Source: Streptomyces sp. NRRL F-5135 (GTDB taxonomy: Bacteria > Actinomycetota > Actinomycetes > Streptomycetales > Streptomycetaceae). From it: 64,000 nucleotides of DNA. The stretch covers positions 1 to 64,000 of the forward strand of contig NZ_JOHR01000019.1 in assembly GCF_000719775.1 (NCBI RefSeq), given 5' to 3'. The notes beneath the pieces are model-generated. The model ran no database searches and was not told the origin of the DNA. It saw nothing but the letters and a program-made list of their open reading frames with translations. Below are positions 56,252-64,000 of this stretch, one piece after another. The first letter of the stretch is position 1; every line of letters starts with the position of its first letter. The translations under genes were made by a program, and so were the position numbers.

Positions 56252-56326
56252 GACGGGCGGGACGACACGACGGCGACGGACGGTTGCTCCCGGCCGGGCA
56301 CGTCACCCGACCGGGGCAACGGGGCG

Positions 56327-57490
56327 TCAGCGGCTGACGAAATCCGCCCGGGCCAGCAGAGCGGTGTCCGGGTGGTCGGTGAAGATGCCGTCGATGCCCG
56401 TCTCGAAGTACGCGGTGAGCGCGCCGAAGGCGTCACCGAAGGCGGCCGGGTCCGTACCGCGCCGGAAGTCGGCGGGCAGGAACGCGTTCTCGTTGCGCAG
56501 CGTGTACGGGTGGACGACCAGGCGCGCGGCGTGCGCGTCCCGTACCAGCGGGGTCGGCTCGCCCAGCTTGCCCGTGCCGTCCTTCGGGATGACGAGGTCG
56601 AGGGTCGGGCCGATGCCCCGCGCGTAGGAGGCGATCCACTTCAGGCCGGCCGGCGCGACCAGGTCGTCGACCGTACGCGGGTCGCCCGCGACCTTGAAGT
56701 CCCAGGGCCGGGTGCCCGCCGCGTCGAGCAGGACGACGCCGGGCGAGTCGACCAGCTTCGCCAGCCGCTGGATGCTGCTGGGCTCGAAGGACTGGAGGAA
56801 GATCGCGGAGTCCGCGCGGTCCCGCCCGTGGCGGCGCAGCAGCTTCGCCAGCCGCTCCTCCAGTCCGAGGCCGAGGGAACGGAAGTAGGTGGGGTGCTTG
56901 GTCTCGGTGTAGAGCCAGACCGGGCGGCCCCGGCGGCGGCCCTGCTCGTCCGCCCAGCGCAGCACCTCCTCGAACGTGGGAACCGTCCAGCGGCCGTCGT
57001 AGAGGGTGTTGTGCCGGCGGGTGCCGGGGATGCGCTCCTTGGCGCGCAGGGTCTTGAGCTCGGCGAGTGTGAAGTCCTCGGTGAACCAGCCCGTGAGGCT
57101 GACGCCGTCGACGCTCTTGGTGGTCCGGCGGCCGGCGAACTCGGGATGGTCGGCGACATCCGTGGTGGCGGTGATGTCGTTCTCGTGACGGCATACGAGA
57201 TGGCCGTCCTTGGTGGGCACCAGGTCCTGCTCGATCACGTGCGCGCCCATGTCGAGGGCCAGTTGGTACGAGCCCAGGGTGTGCTCGGGGCGGTAGCCGC
57301 TGGCGCCGCGGTGGCCGACGATCGTGGGGACCGGGAGGCGGGGGCCCGCGGGGCCGCGGTCCGCCGTACCGCGCTCGGCGGCCTGTGCCGTGGCCTGTGT
57401 CGCGACGGGCAGCCCGACGGCGGCCGAGCCGAGCACCGCTGCTCCCAGTACGGTCCGCCGTCCGGGCGTGTGGTGCGCACCCTGAGTCAT
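56327..57490 (-). CDS. glpQ: Secreted glycerophosphodiester phosphodiesterase (GlpQ)
   Basis: A 387-residue secreted enzyme that hydrolyses glycerophosphodiesters to glycerol 3-phosphate and an alcohol. The N-terminus has a twin-arginine signal (GRRTVLGAAVL). The GDPD core begins IVGHRGASGYRPEHT and has the metal ligands of IEQDLVPTKDGHLVCRHE, and later TETKHP and FTDHPD. The ATG at 57490 follows AGGGAG. Its position matches the S. coelicolor gene glpQ1, reported as PhoP-controlled; a candidate PHO box lies upstream. Confidence 0.93.
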   Translation of the reverse strand: MTQGAHHTPGRRTVLGAAVLGSAAVGLPVATQATAQAAERGTADRGPAGPRLPVPTIVGHRGASGYRPEHTLGSYQLALDMGAHVIEQDLVPTKDGHLVCRHENDITATTDVADHPEFAGRRTTKSVDGVSLTGWFTEDFTLAELKTLRAKERIPGTRRHNTLYDGRWTVPTFEEVLRWADEQGRRRGRPVWLYTETKHPTYFRSLGLGLEERLAKLLRRHGRDRADSAIFLQSFEPSSIQRLAKLVDSPGVVLLDAAGTRPWDFKVAGDPRTVDDLVAPAGLKWIASYARGIGPTLDLVIPKDGTGKLGEPTPLVRDAHAARLVVHPYTLRNENAFLPADFRRGTDPAAFGDAFGALTAYFETGIDGIFTDHPDTALLARADFVSR

Positions 57491-57814
57491 GAAGGCTCCC
57501 TGCTCCTCGATGTGGTGTCCGGTGCGGCGCCGGGTGTGATGTCCCGCACCCGCCGGACGGGGCCCGAGCGTAAGCGGCGCGGCCCTCCGTGGGGGAGACG
57601 TGCGGCGAACTCACCGGGAACACATGTCAACAGCGCGTATCACATCGGTGAACCCGGTGTGCGCGGATGGTCGGTCCGCGAGTATCGTCCTCACCTGCAC
57701 AGACTTCACCGGCCGACGGCTTCGGCACGACGGACGGGCGGTCGGCGCACGTGACACCGGCGGTACCCGCACGACCCACTGTTCTCAGACCGTCCCACGA
57801 CACGGGAGGATCCG
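57491..57814. other. Divergent intergenic region glpQ / plsC
   Basis: This 324-bp gap contains the promoters of both genes. It holds a candidate PHO box (listed separately) and a dyad CACCGGG/CCCGGTG spanning 57612-57659. Nothing else is assigned. Confidence 0.5.
57610..57653 (-). promoter_or_regulatory. Candidate PHO box upstream of glpQ
   Basis: On the minus strand GTTCACCGATG (57643-57653) and GTTGACATGTG (57621-57631) lie exactly 22 bp apart, two 11-bp units, with weaker 11-mers between and after. Streptomyces PhoP binds 11-bp direct repeats that begin GTTCA. The region is about 120-165 nt before the glpQ ATG. Confidence 0.45.
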
Positions 57815-58486
57815 TTGTCCCGCTTCGCACTCCTCAAGGCAGTGCTCGGACCGATCTTGCGCCTGTTGTTCCGCGCTCGAGTGGAGGGCGCGGAGAAGAT
57901 CCCGGGGAGCGGGCCGGTGATCCTCGCCGGCAACCATCTGACGTTCATCGACTCGGTGGTCCTGCCGCTGGTCTGCGACCGCCAGGTCTTCTTCATCGGC
58001 AAGGACGAGTACGTCACGGGCAAGGGCCTCAAGGGGCGGCTGATGGCCTGGTTCTTCACGGGCGTCGGCATGATCCCGGTGGACCGCGACGGCGGGCGCG
58101 GCGGGGTCGCGGCGCTGATGACGGGCCGCCGGGTGCTGGAGGGCGGCAACATCTTCGGCATCTACCCGGAGGGCACGCGCTCGCCGGACGGCCGGCTGTA
58201 CCGGGGCCGTACGGGCATCGCGCGGCTGACGCTGATGACGGGCGCGCCGGTGGTCCCCTTCGCCATGATCGGCACGGACAAGCTCCAGCCGAACGGTGCG
58301 GGAATGCCGCGCCTCGGCAAGGTGACCGTGCGGTTCGGGGACCCGATGGAGTTCTCGCGGTACGAGGGGATGGACCGCGACCGTTATGTGCTGCGGGCGG
58401 TGACGGACTCGGTGATGGCCGAGGTGATGCGGCTGTCGGGGCAGGAGTACGTGGACATGTACGCCACGAAGGCGAAAGCGGCGTGA
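57815..58486 (+). CDS. 1-acylglycerol-3-phosphate O-acyltransferase (PlsC family)
   Basis: A 223-residue membrane-associated enzyme that acylates lysophosphatidic acid. The HX4D motif is NHLTFIDS and the FPEGTR-type motif is YPEGTRSPDG. The PVDRDGGR segment is also typical. The start is TTG at 57815, supported by GGGAGGA six nt upstream. It may act on other lysophospholipids. Confidence 0.9.
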   Translation: MSRFALLKAVLGPILRLLFRARVEGAEKIPGSGPVILAGNHLTFIDSVVLPLVCDRQVFFIGKDEYVTGKGLKGRLMAWFFTGVGMIPVDRDGGRGGVAALMTGRRVLEGGNIFGIYPEGTRSPDGRLYRGRTGIARLTLMTGAPVVPFAMIGTDKLQPNGAGMPRLGKVTVRFGDPMEFSRYEGMDRDRYVLRAVTDSVMAEVMRLSGQEYVDMYATKAKAA

Positions 58487-58673
58487 CGGGGCGGGGCGCG
58501 CCCCGGGAGTGATCCCCGCGGTGCGCTCCGCCCGTACCCGGCCGGACCCGACGGGGCCCGCGTCGATGGCGGGGTGCCGGGCCCGGGAAGGCGCTTGCGA
58601 CGGGCCTCGGAACGGGCCGGGGCGGTGGACCTCGGGATGGCCCCGGCCCCGGGCCCCGGGTGGGACGGCCGGC

Positions 58674-60218
58674 TCAGTGCTCCGTGTCGTGCCCCAGCTT
58701 CTGGCCGCGCAGCAGGAACCACGTCGCCGTCGCCGCCGCCAGGAGGACCACCGCCCCGACCGCCGAGGCGGCGTGCAGACCGGCGACGAAGGACTCCTGG
58801 GCCGCGGCCATGAGGTCGGCGGAGAGCGGAGACGGTAGGTGGGCGGCCGTCTCCGCCGCGCCGCCCAGCGACTCGTGCGCCGCCGACGCGGCGTCCCCCG
58901 GGACGCCGGGCGGGGTCGGGAAGCCGCGGTAGACACCCGTGACGATCGAGCCCAGCAGCGCGATCCCGAGCGCCGCGCCCAGTTCGTAGGCCGTCTCGGA
59001 CACCGCCGAGGCCGAACCGGCCTCCTCCTTGGGCACGCTGGAGAGAATCACGTCCGCCGTGACCGTGAACGAGAAGCCCGCGCCGACACCGACGACCAGC
59101 AGCACCGTGCCCAGCAGCGGATAGCCCGTGGCGACGCCGAGCCACAGCAGGGCCGCCAGCGCGACTCCGATCGCCGCGAGGCCGCCGCTCACGACGGACC
59201 GCACGGAGAAGCGCCGCGCCACCCGCCCGGCGATCAGGCCCGCCACGATCGCGCCCACGGTGGCCGGCAGTTCGGCCACCCCCGCCTCCAACGGCGAACG
59301 CCCCTGGACCAGTTGCAGGTACTGGGACAGGAAGAACACCAGTCCCGACAGGCCGAGGATGGCCAGCAGGTCCGCCAGGACGGCCGCCGAGAAGCCCCGG
59401 CGGTGGAAGAGCCGCATGTCCAGCAGGGGCGACGGGAGCGTGAGCTGGCGCCGTACGAACGCGTACAGGGCGCCCGCGCCCAGCGCACCCGCCACGCCGG
59501 CGCTCCAGACCGGCCCGTGCGCCGCCGCCTCCTTGATCGCGTAGACGACGCCCACGATGCCGACCAGCGACAGCAGCACGCTGGGCGCGTCCCACGGACC
59601 GGGCGCCGGGTTGCGCGACTCGGGCAGCGTCCTGATGCCGACGACCACCAGCAGCGCCATCACCGGCAGGTTGATCAGAAAGACCGAGCCCCACCAGAAG
59701 TGCTCCAGCAGGAAGCCGCCGACGACCGGGCCGACCGCCGCGCCCGCCGAGGCCATCGCGCCCCAGACACCGATGGCGACACTGCGCTCCCTGGGATCGT
59801 GGAAGAGCGTCCGGATCAGGGCGAGGGTCGACGGCATCAGAGTGGCGCCCGCGACCCCGAGCAGGCCCCTGGCCAGGATCATCATCTCGGGCGTGGCCGC
59901 GTAGGCGGTCAGGACGGAGACCCCGCCGAACGCGACCGCCCCGCACAGCAGCAGCTTCTTGCGGCCGACGCGGTCCCCGAGGCTGCCCATGGAGACCAGC
60001 AGGCCCGCGATCACGAACGAGTAGATGTCGCCGATCCACAGCAACTGGGTGCCGGACGGCTTGAGGTCCTCGCTGAGGAAGGGCGTGGCGAGACCGAGGA
60101 CCGTGGCGTCGACCGCCACCAGCAGTACCGCCAGCACCAGCACCACCAGGGCCAGCCACCGCCCGGGGCGCTGGGCGACGGCGCTCTCGGCCTGAGCCGG
60201 GTTCTGCACACCGGTCAT
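58674..60218 (-). CDS. MFS drug transporter (DHA2, EmrB/QacA-like)
   Basis: A 514-residue protein with about 14 membrane helices. Signatures are LWIGDIYSFVIAGLLVSMGSLGDRVGRKK (shortened here: the DRVGRKK loop) and the early DATVLGLATPFL motif of helix 1, both found in proton-driven multidrug exporters. The ATG overlaps the TetR gene stop by four nt, so the two are coupled and the regulator probably controls the pump. Confidence 0.9.
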   Translation of the reverse strand: MTGVQNPAQAESAVAQRPGRWLALVVLVLAVLLVAVDATVLGLATPFLSEDLKPSGTQLLWIGDIYSFVIAGLLVSMGSLGDRVGRKKLLLCGAVAFGGVSVLTAYAATPEMMILARGLLGVAGATLMPSTLALIRTLFHDPRERSVAIGVWGAMASAGAAVGPVVGGFLLEHFWWGSVFLINLPVMALLVVVGIRTLPESRNPAPGPWDAPSVLLSLVGIVGVVYAIKEAAAHGPVWSAGVAGALGAGALYAFVRRQLTLPSPLLDMRLFHRRGFSAAVLADLLAILGLSGLVFFLSQYLQLVQGRSPLEAGVAELPATVGAIVAGLIAGRVARRFSVRSVVSGGLAAIGVALAALLWLGVATGYPLLGTVLLVVGVGAGFSFTVTADVILSSVPKEEAGSASAVSETAYELGAALGIALLGSIVTGVYRGFPTPPGVPGDAASAAHESLGGAAETAAHLPSPLSADLMAAAQESFVAGLHAASAVGAVVLLAAATATWFLLRGQKLGHDTEH

Positions 60219-60763
60219 GACCGCACGCTCCGGCGCGCGCCGCCGAGCAGCAGTTCGACGACCATGTACGAGAAGTCCTTGGCCGCCACCCGCCCGTCCT
60301 GGACCGACCAGGCCGCGGCACCGATGAGTCCGTACAGGGCCTCGGTCAGCCAGGCGGGGCTGAGGTCGATCCGGAACTCGCCCTGTTCCTGGCCGCGCCG
60401 GAACAGCGCGGCGAAGCGCGCGTCGGTCCGTGCCCAGCCCTCGTGCACGTCGCCCTCGAAGAGCTGGTTCTCGGTGACGAGGAAGGCGATCAGGCCCGCG
60501 GCGGGCTCGATCCGCTCGACGAGCCGCCGCAGCGCCTCGTCGGCCGCGCCCTCGTCCAGCCGGGCCCCGTCGATCGCCGCCTCCAGCTCCTGGATGCCCA
60601 GCTCCTCCAGCGCCTCGATCAGCACCTCGCGCCCGGCGAAGTGCCGGTGCAGCGTGGCCCTGCCGATGCCGGCGGCCTTGGCGACCTCGTCCATCGTCGC
60701 GGTCGGTTGCCGGGTGAGGAGCGCGGCAGCGCTGCGCAGCACCTGTTCACGATTGACAGCCAT
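60215..60763 (-). CDS. TetR-family repressor
   Basis: A 182-residue regulator with the N-terminal HTH (TMDEVAKAAGIGRATLHRHFAGR) and an all-helical ligand domain. It heads a two-gene unit with the MFS exporter and probably represses its own promoter through the inverted repeat at 60776-60807. The ATG at 60763 has no ribosome binding site, while TATCTT lies 6 nt before it, suggesting a leaderless mRNA. Confidence 0.93.
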   Translation of the reverse strand: MAVNREQVLRSAAALLTRQPTATMDEVAKAAGIGRATLHRHFAGREVLIEALEELGIQELEAAIDGARLDEGAADEALRRLVERIEPAAGLIAFLVTENQLFEGDVHEGWARTDARFAALFRRGQEQGEFRIDLSPAWLTEALYGLIGAAAWSVQDGRVAAKDFSYMVVELLLGGARRSVRS

Positions 60764-60775
60764 GAGTCAAAGATA

Positions 60776-60807
60776 ACCCACATGAGACATGAACGTCTCA
60801 TGTGGGT
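60776..60807. promoter_or_regulatory. TetR-type operator over a leaderless promoter
   Basis: A perfect 13-bp inverted repeat, ACCCACATGAGAC and its complement, with a 6-nt spacer. On the minus strand it ends directly before TATCTT, which is 6 nt from the ATG. Bound repressor would cover the -35/-10 spacer. Confidence 0.8.
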
Positions 60808-60871
60808 GACTCGGTCATCTATCGGCTGTTCGACCGGCCGCGACTGTTCGAGCCGTCAGCCCGCAGCGTCC

Positions 60872-62467
<1,596 letters not shown>

Positions 62468-63661
62468 TCAGCCCAGGTCGCGCTTGGCCGCGATCTTCGA
62501 GGAGAGGCCGAAGATCTCGATGAAGCCCTGCGCCTTGGACTGGTCGAACGTGTCGCCCGTGTCGTACGTGGCGAGGTTGAAGTCGTACAGCGACTGCTCC
62601 GACCTGCGGCCGGTGACGACGGCGCGCCCGCCGTGCATCGTCATCCGGATGTCGCCCGTGACGTGCTGGTTCGCCTCGTTGATGAAGCCGTCCAGGGCTC
62701 GCTTGAGCGGGGAGAACCACAGGCCGTCGTAGACCAGCTCGCCCCAGCGCTGCTCGACCTGGCGCTTGTAGCGGGCCAGCTCGCGCTCGACCGTGACGCT
62801 CTCCAGCTCCTGGTGGGCGGTGATCAGCGCGATCGCGCCGGGGGCCTCGTAGACCTCCCGGGACTTGATGCCCACGAGCCGGTCCTCGACCATGTCGATC
62901 CGGCCGATGCCCTGGGCGCCGGCCCGCTCGTTGAGCTGCTGGATCGCCTGGAGGACGGTGACGGGCCGGCCGTCGATGGCGACCGGGACGCCCTCCTTGA
63001 AGGAGATGACGACCTCATCGGCCTCGCGGGCGGTGGCCGGGTTCTGCGTGTACTCGTAGATGTCCTCGATCGGCGCGTTCCAGATGTCCTCCAGGAAGCC
63101 CGTCTCCACCGCGCGACCGAAAACGTTCTGGTCGATGGAGTACGGGGACTTCTTGGTGGTGGCGATCGGGAGGTTCTTCTCCTCGCAGAAGGCGATCGCC
63201 TTGTCCCGGGTCATCGCGTAGTCACGGACCGGGGCGATGCACTTCAGGTCGGGACCGAGGGCGGCGATACCGGCCTCGAACCGCACCTGGTCGTTGCCCT
63301 TGCCGGTGCAGCCGTGCGCGACGGTGCCCGCGCCGTGCTTCTCGGCGGCGGCGACGAGGTGCTTGACGATCGTGGGCCGGGAGAGGGCGGAGACCAGCGG
63401 GTACCGGTCCATGTAGAGGGCGTTGGCCTTGATCGCCGGGAGGCAGTACTCGTCGGCGAACTCGTCCTTGGCATCCGCGACCTCGGCCTCGACGGCACCG
63501 CAGGCGAGCGCGCGCTTGCGGATGACGTCCAGGTCCTCGCCGCCCTGGCCGACATCGACGGCGACGGCGATGACCTCGGCGCCCGTCTCCTCGGCGATCC
63601 AGCCGATGGCGACGGAGGTGTCCAGGCCGCCCGAGTAGGCGAGTACGACGCGCTCGGTCAC
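62468..63661 (-). CDS. argG: Argininosuccinate synthase
   Basis: A 397-residue ATP-dependent ligase that joins citrulline and aspartate. The ATP pyrophosphatase loop is [10 protein letters not shown], and [14 protein letters not shown] and SPYSIDQN are also present. The GTG at 63661 follows AAGGAG. It is upstream of argH on the same strand, and a possible ARG box lies before it. Confidence 0.98.
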   Translation of the reverse strand: MTERVVLAYSGGLDTSVAIGWIAEETGAEVIAVAVDVGQGGEDLDVIRKRALACGAVEAEVADAKDEFADEYCLPAIKANALYMDRYPLVSALSRPTIVKHLVAAAEKHGAGTVAHGCTGKGNDQVRFEAGIAALGPDLKCIAPVRDYAMTRDKAIAFCEEKNLPIATTKKSPYSIDQNVFGRAVETGFLEDIWNAPIEDIYEYTQNPATAREADEVVISFKEGVPVAIDGRPVTVLQAIQQLNERAGAQGIGRIDMVEDRLVGIKSREVYEAPGAIALITAHQELESVTVERELARYKRQVEQRWGELVYDGLWFSPLKRALDGFINEANQHVTGDIRMTMHGGRAVVTGRRSEQSLYDFNLATYDTGDTFDQSKAQGFIEIFGLSSKIAAKRDLG

Positions 63662-63691
63662 GGGTTTCTCCTTACGGTGCATCCACTGATG

Positions 63692-63705
63692 GGTATAACT
63701 ATGCA
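63692..63705 (-). promoter_or_regulatory. Candidate ARG box upstream of argG
   Basis: TGCATAGTTATACC on the minus strand matches 9 of 14 positions of the TGAATAAATATTCA-type ArgR site. It lies about 30-45 nt before the argG start, in an A/T-rich patch unlike the surroundings. This is a candidate only. Confidence 0.45.
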
Positions 63706-63888
63706 TTGCTCCGTATGGTTCGTCAATCTCAGATTGGTTCGAACAATCCGCACCAGGTTTGAACACCGGGACGCCCGGTCCCGTACACCTCACCGAACGC
63801 AGGCGCCGCGTCCAGACCATCAAGGGCAAGCCGTCCGGCCACGCACCGGACGGCGTCCTCCCCACCCTGATCCGAGTGAGGTTTCCGC

Positions 63889-64000
63889 ATGTCCAGGGGT
63901 ATCGCGAAGTACAACAAGCGCCGTGTTCTCATCGCGGGTGGCGCGGCAGCGGTCGTGCTGTCGGGCGCGGTGATCGTCAGCAGTGCCATGGCGGGGGAGG
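63889..64000 (+). CDS. Secreted protein, N-terminal part only (cut by window edge)
   Basis: The first 37 codons encode a basic start ([12 protein letters not shown]), a hydrophobic stretch (about residues 13-34) and an Ala-X-Ala-like SAMAG end, a standard Sec signal peptide. GAGG lies about 8 nt before the ATG. The mature protein is outside the window. Confidence 0.65.
   Translation, partial: MSRGIAKYNKRRVLIAGGAAAVVLSGAVIVSSAMAGE

Overview
The window is high-GC actinobacterial chromosome and almost certainly comes from a Streptomyces. Third codon positions are strongly G/C, GTG and TTG starts are common, and the encoded proteins include SsgB (found only in sporulating actinomycetes) and a bifunctional Rel protein with an actinobacterial-type N-terminal extension. 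From memory, the gene order follows the S. coelicolor SCO1508-SCO1570 interval (hisS ... ssgB ... metNIQ ... glpQ1 ... argH). Much of the left half also follows the mycobacterial block hisS to thrS. I see no insertion sequence, prophage, integrase, CRISPR array or replication origin, so this is core rather than accessory DNA.

Layout, left to right. 1-7.5 kb: the start of a VKOR-type membrane protein, hisS, a glyoxalase-II-like hydrolase, a membrane-anchored cyclophilin, a DUF349 protein, and rel. 7.6-17 kb: a long leftward run of housekeeping genes: pdxS-pdxT, yebC, ruvC-ruvA-ruvB, yajC, secD-secF and apt. 17-21 kb: a LemA-like membrane protein, then the overlapping cluster pgsA-acyltransferase-pimA for phosphatidylinositol and its mannosides. 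21-30 kb: an atypical EF-G2, a large membrane protein of unknown function, a HIT hydrolase, a potassium-channel-like protein, thrS and an exonuclease. 30-38 kb: two tRNA-Val(CAC) genes, a small membrane protein, ssgB, a CGNR zinc-finger protein, a DsbA-fold protein, a tandem GNAT enzyme, the folate genes pabB-pabC, and a five-tRNA cluster (Gly, Cys, three Val-GAC). 38-49 kb: a Ser/Thr kinase, a SpoU-type rRNA methylase, and genes for corrinoid/siroheme synthesis (cysG-like, a giant BluB-CobT fusion, cobL). 49-53 kb: the methionine transporter metN-metI-metQ, preceded by a short cysteine-containing leader reading frame. 53-64 kb: small membrane proteins, a sigma-factor-like protein, secreted GlpQ, PlsC, a TetR/MFS efflux pair, argG-argH, and the start of a secreted protein.

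Several units work together. SecD, SecF and YajC assist the Sec translocase. RuvA, RuvB and RuvC process Holliday junctions. PdxS and PdxT make pyridoxal phosphate. PgsA, the acyltransferase and PimA build phosphatidylinositol mannosides. BluB and CobT make the lower ligand of B12, while CobL and the CysG-like enzyme act on the corrin/siroheme ring. Convergent genes are usually separated by strong perfect hairpins, which I list as bidirectional terminators.

The observations most worth following up are the putative leaderless Cys-rich attenuator peptide upstream of metNIQ, the BluB-CobT fusion with its roughly 780-residue low-complexity extension, two mutually exclusive hairpins just before the DUF349 ribosome binding site, the EF-G2 with altered G motifs, the TetR operator lying inside a leaderless promoter, and the sigma-like protein with collagen-like repeats. 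I did not find a clear new multi-gene system.
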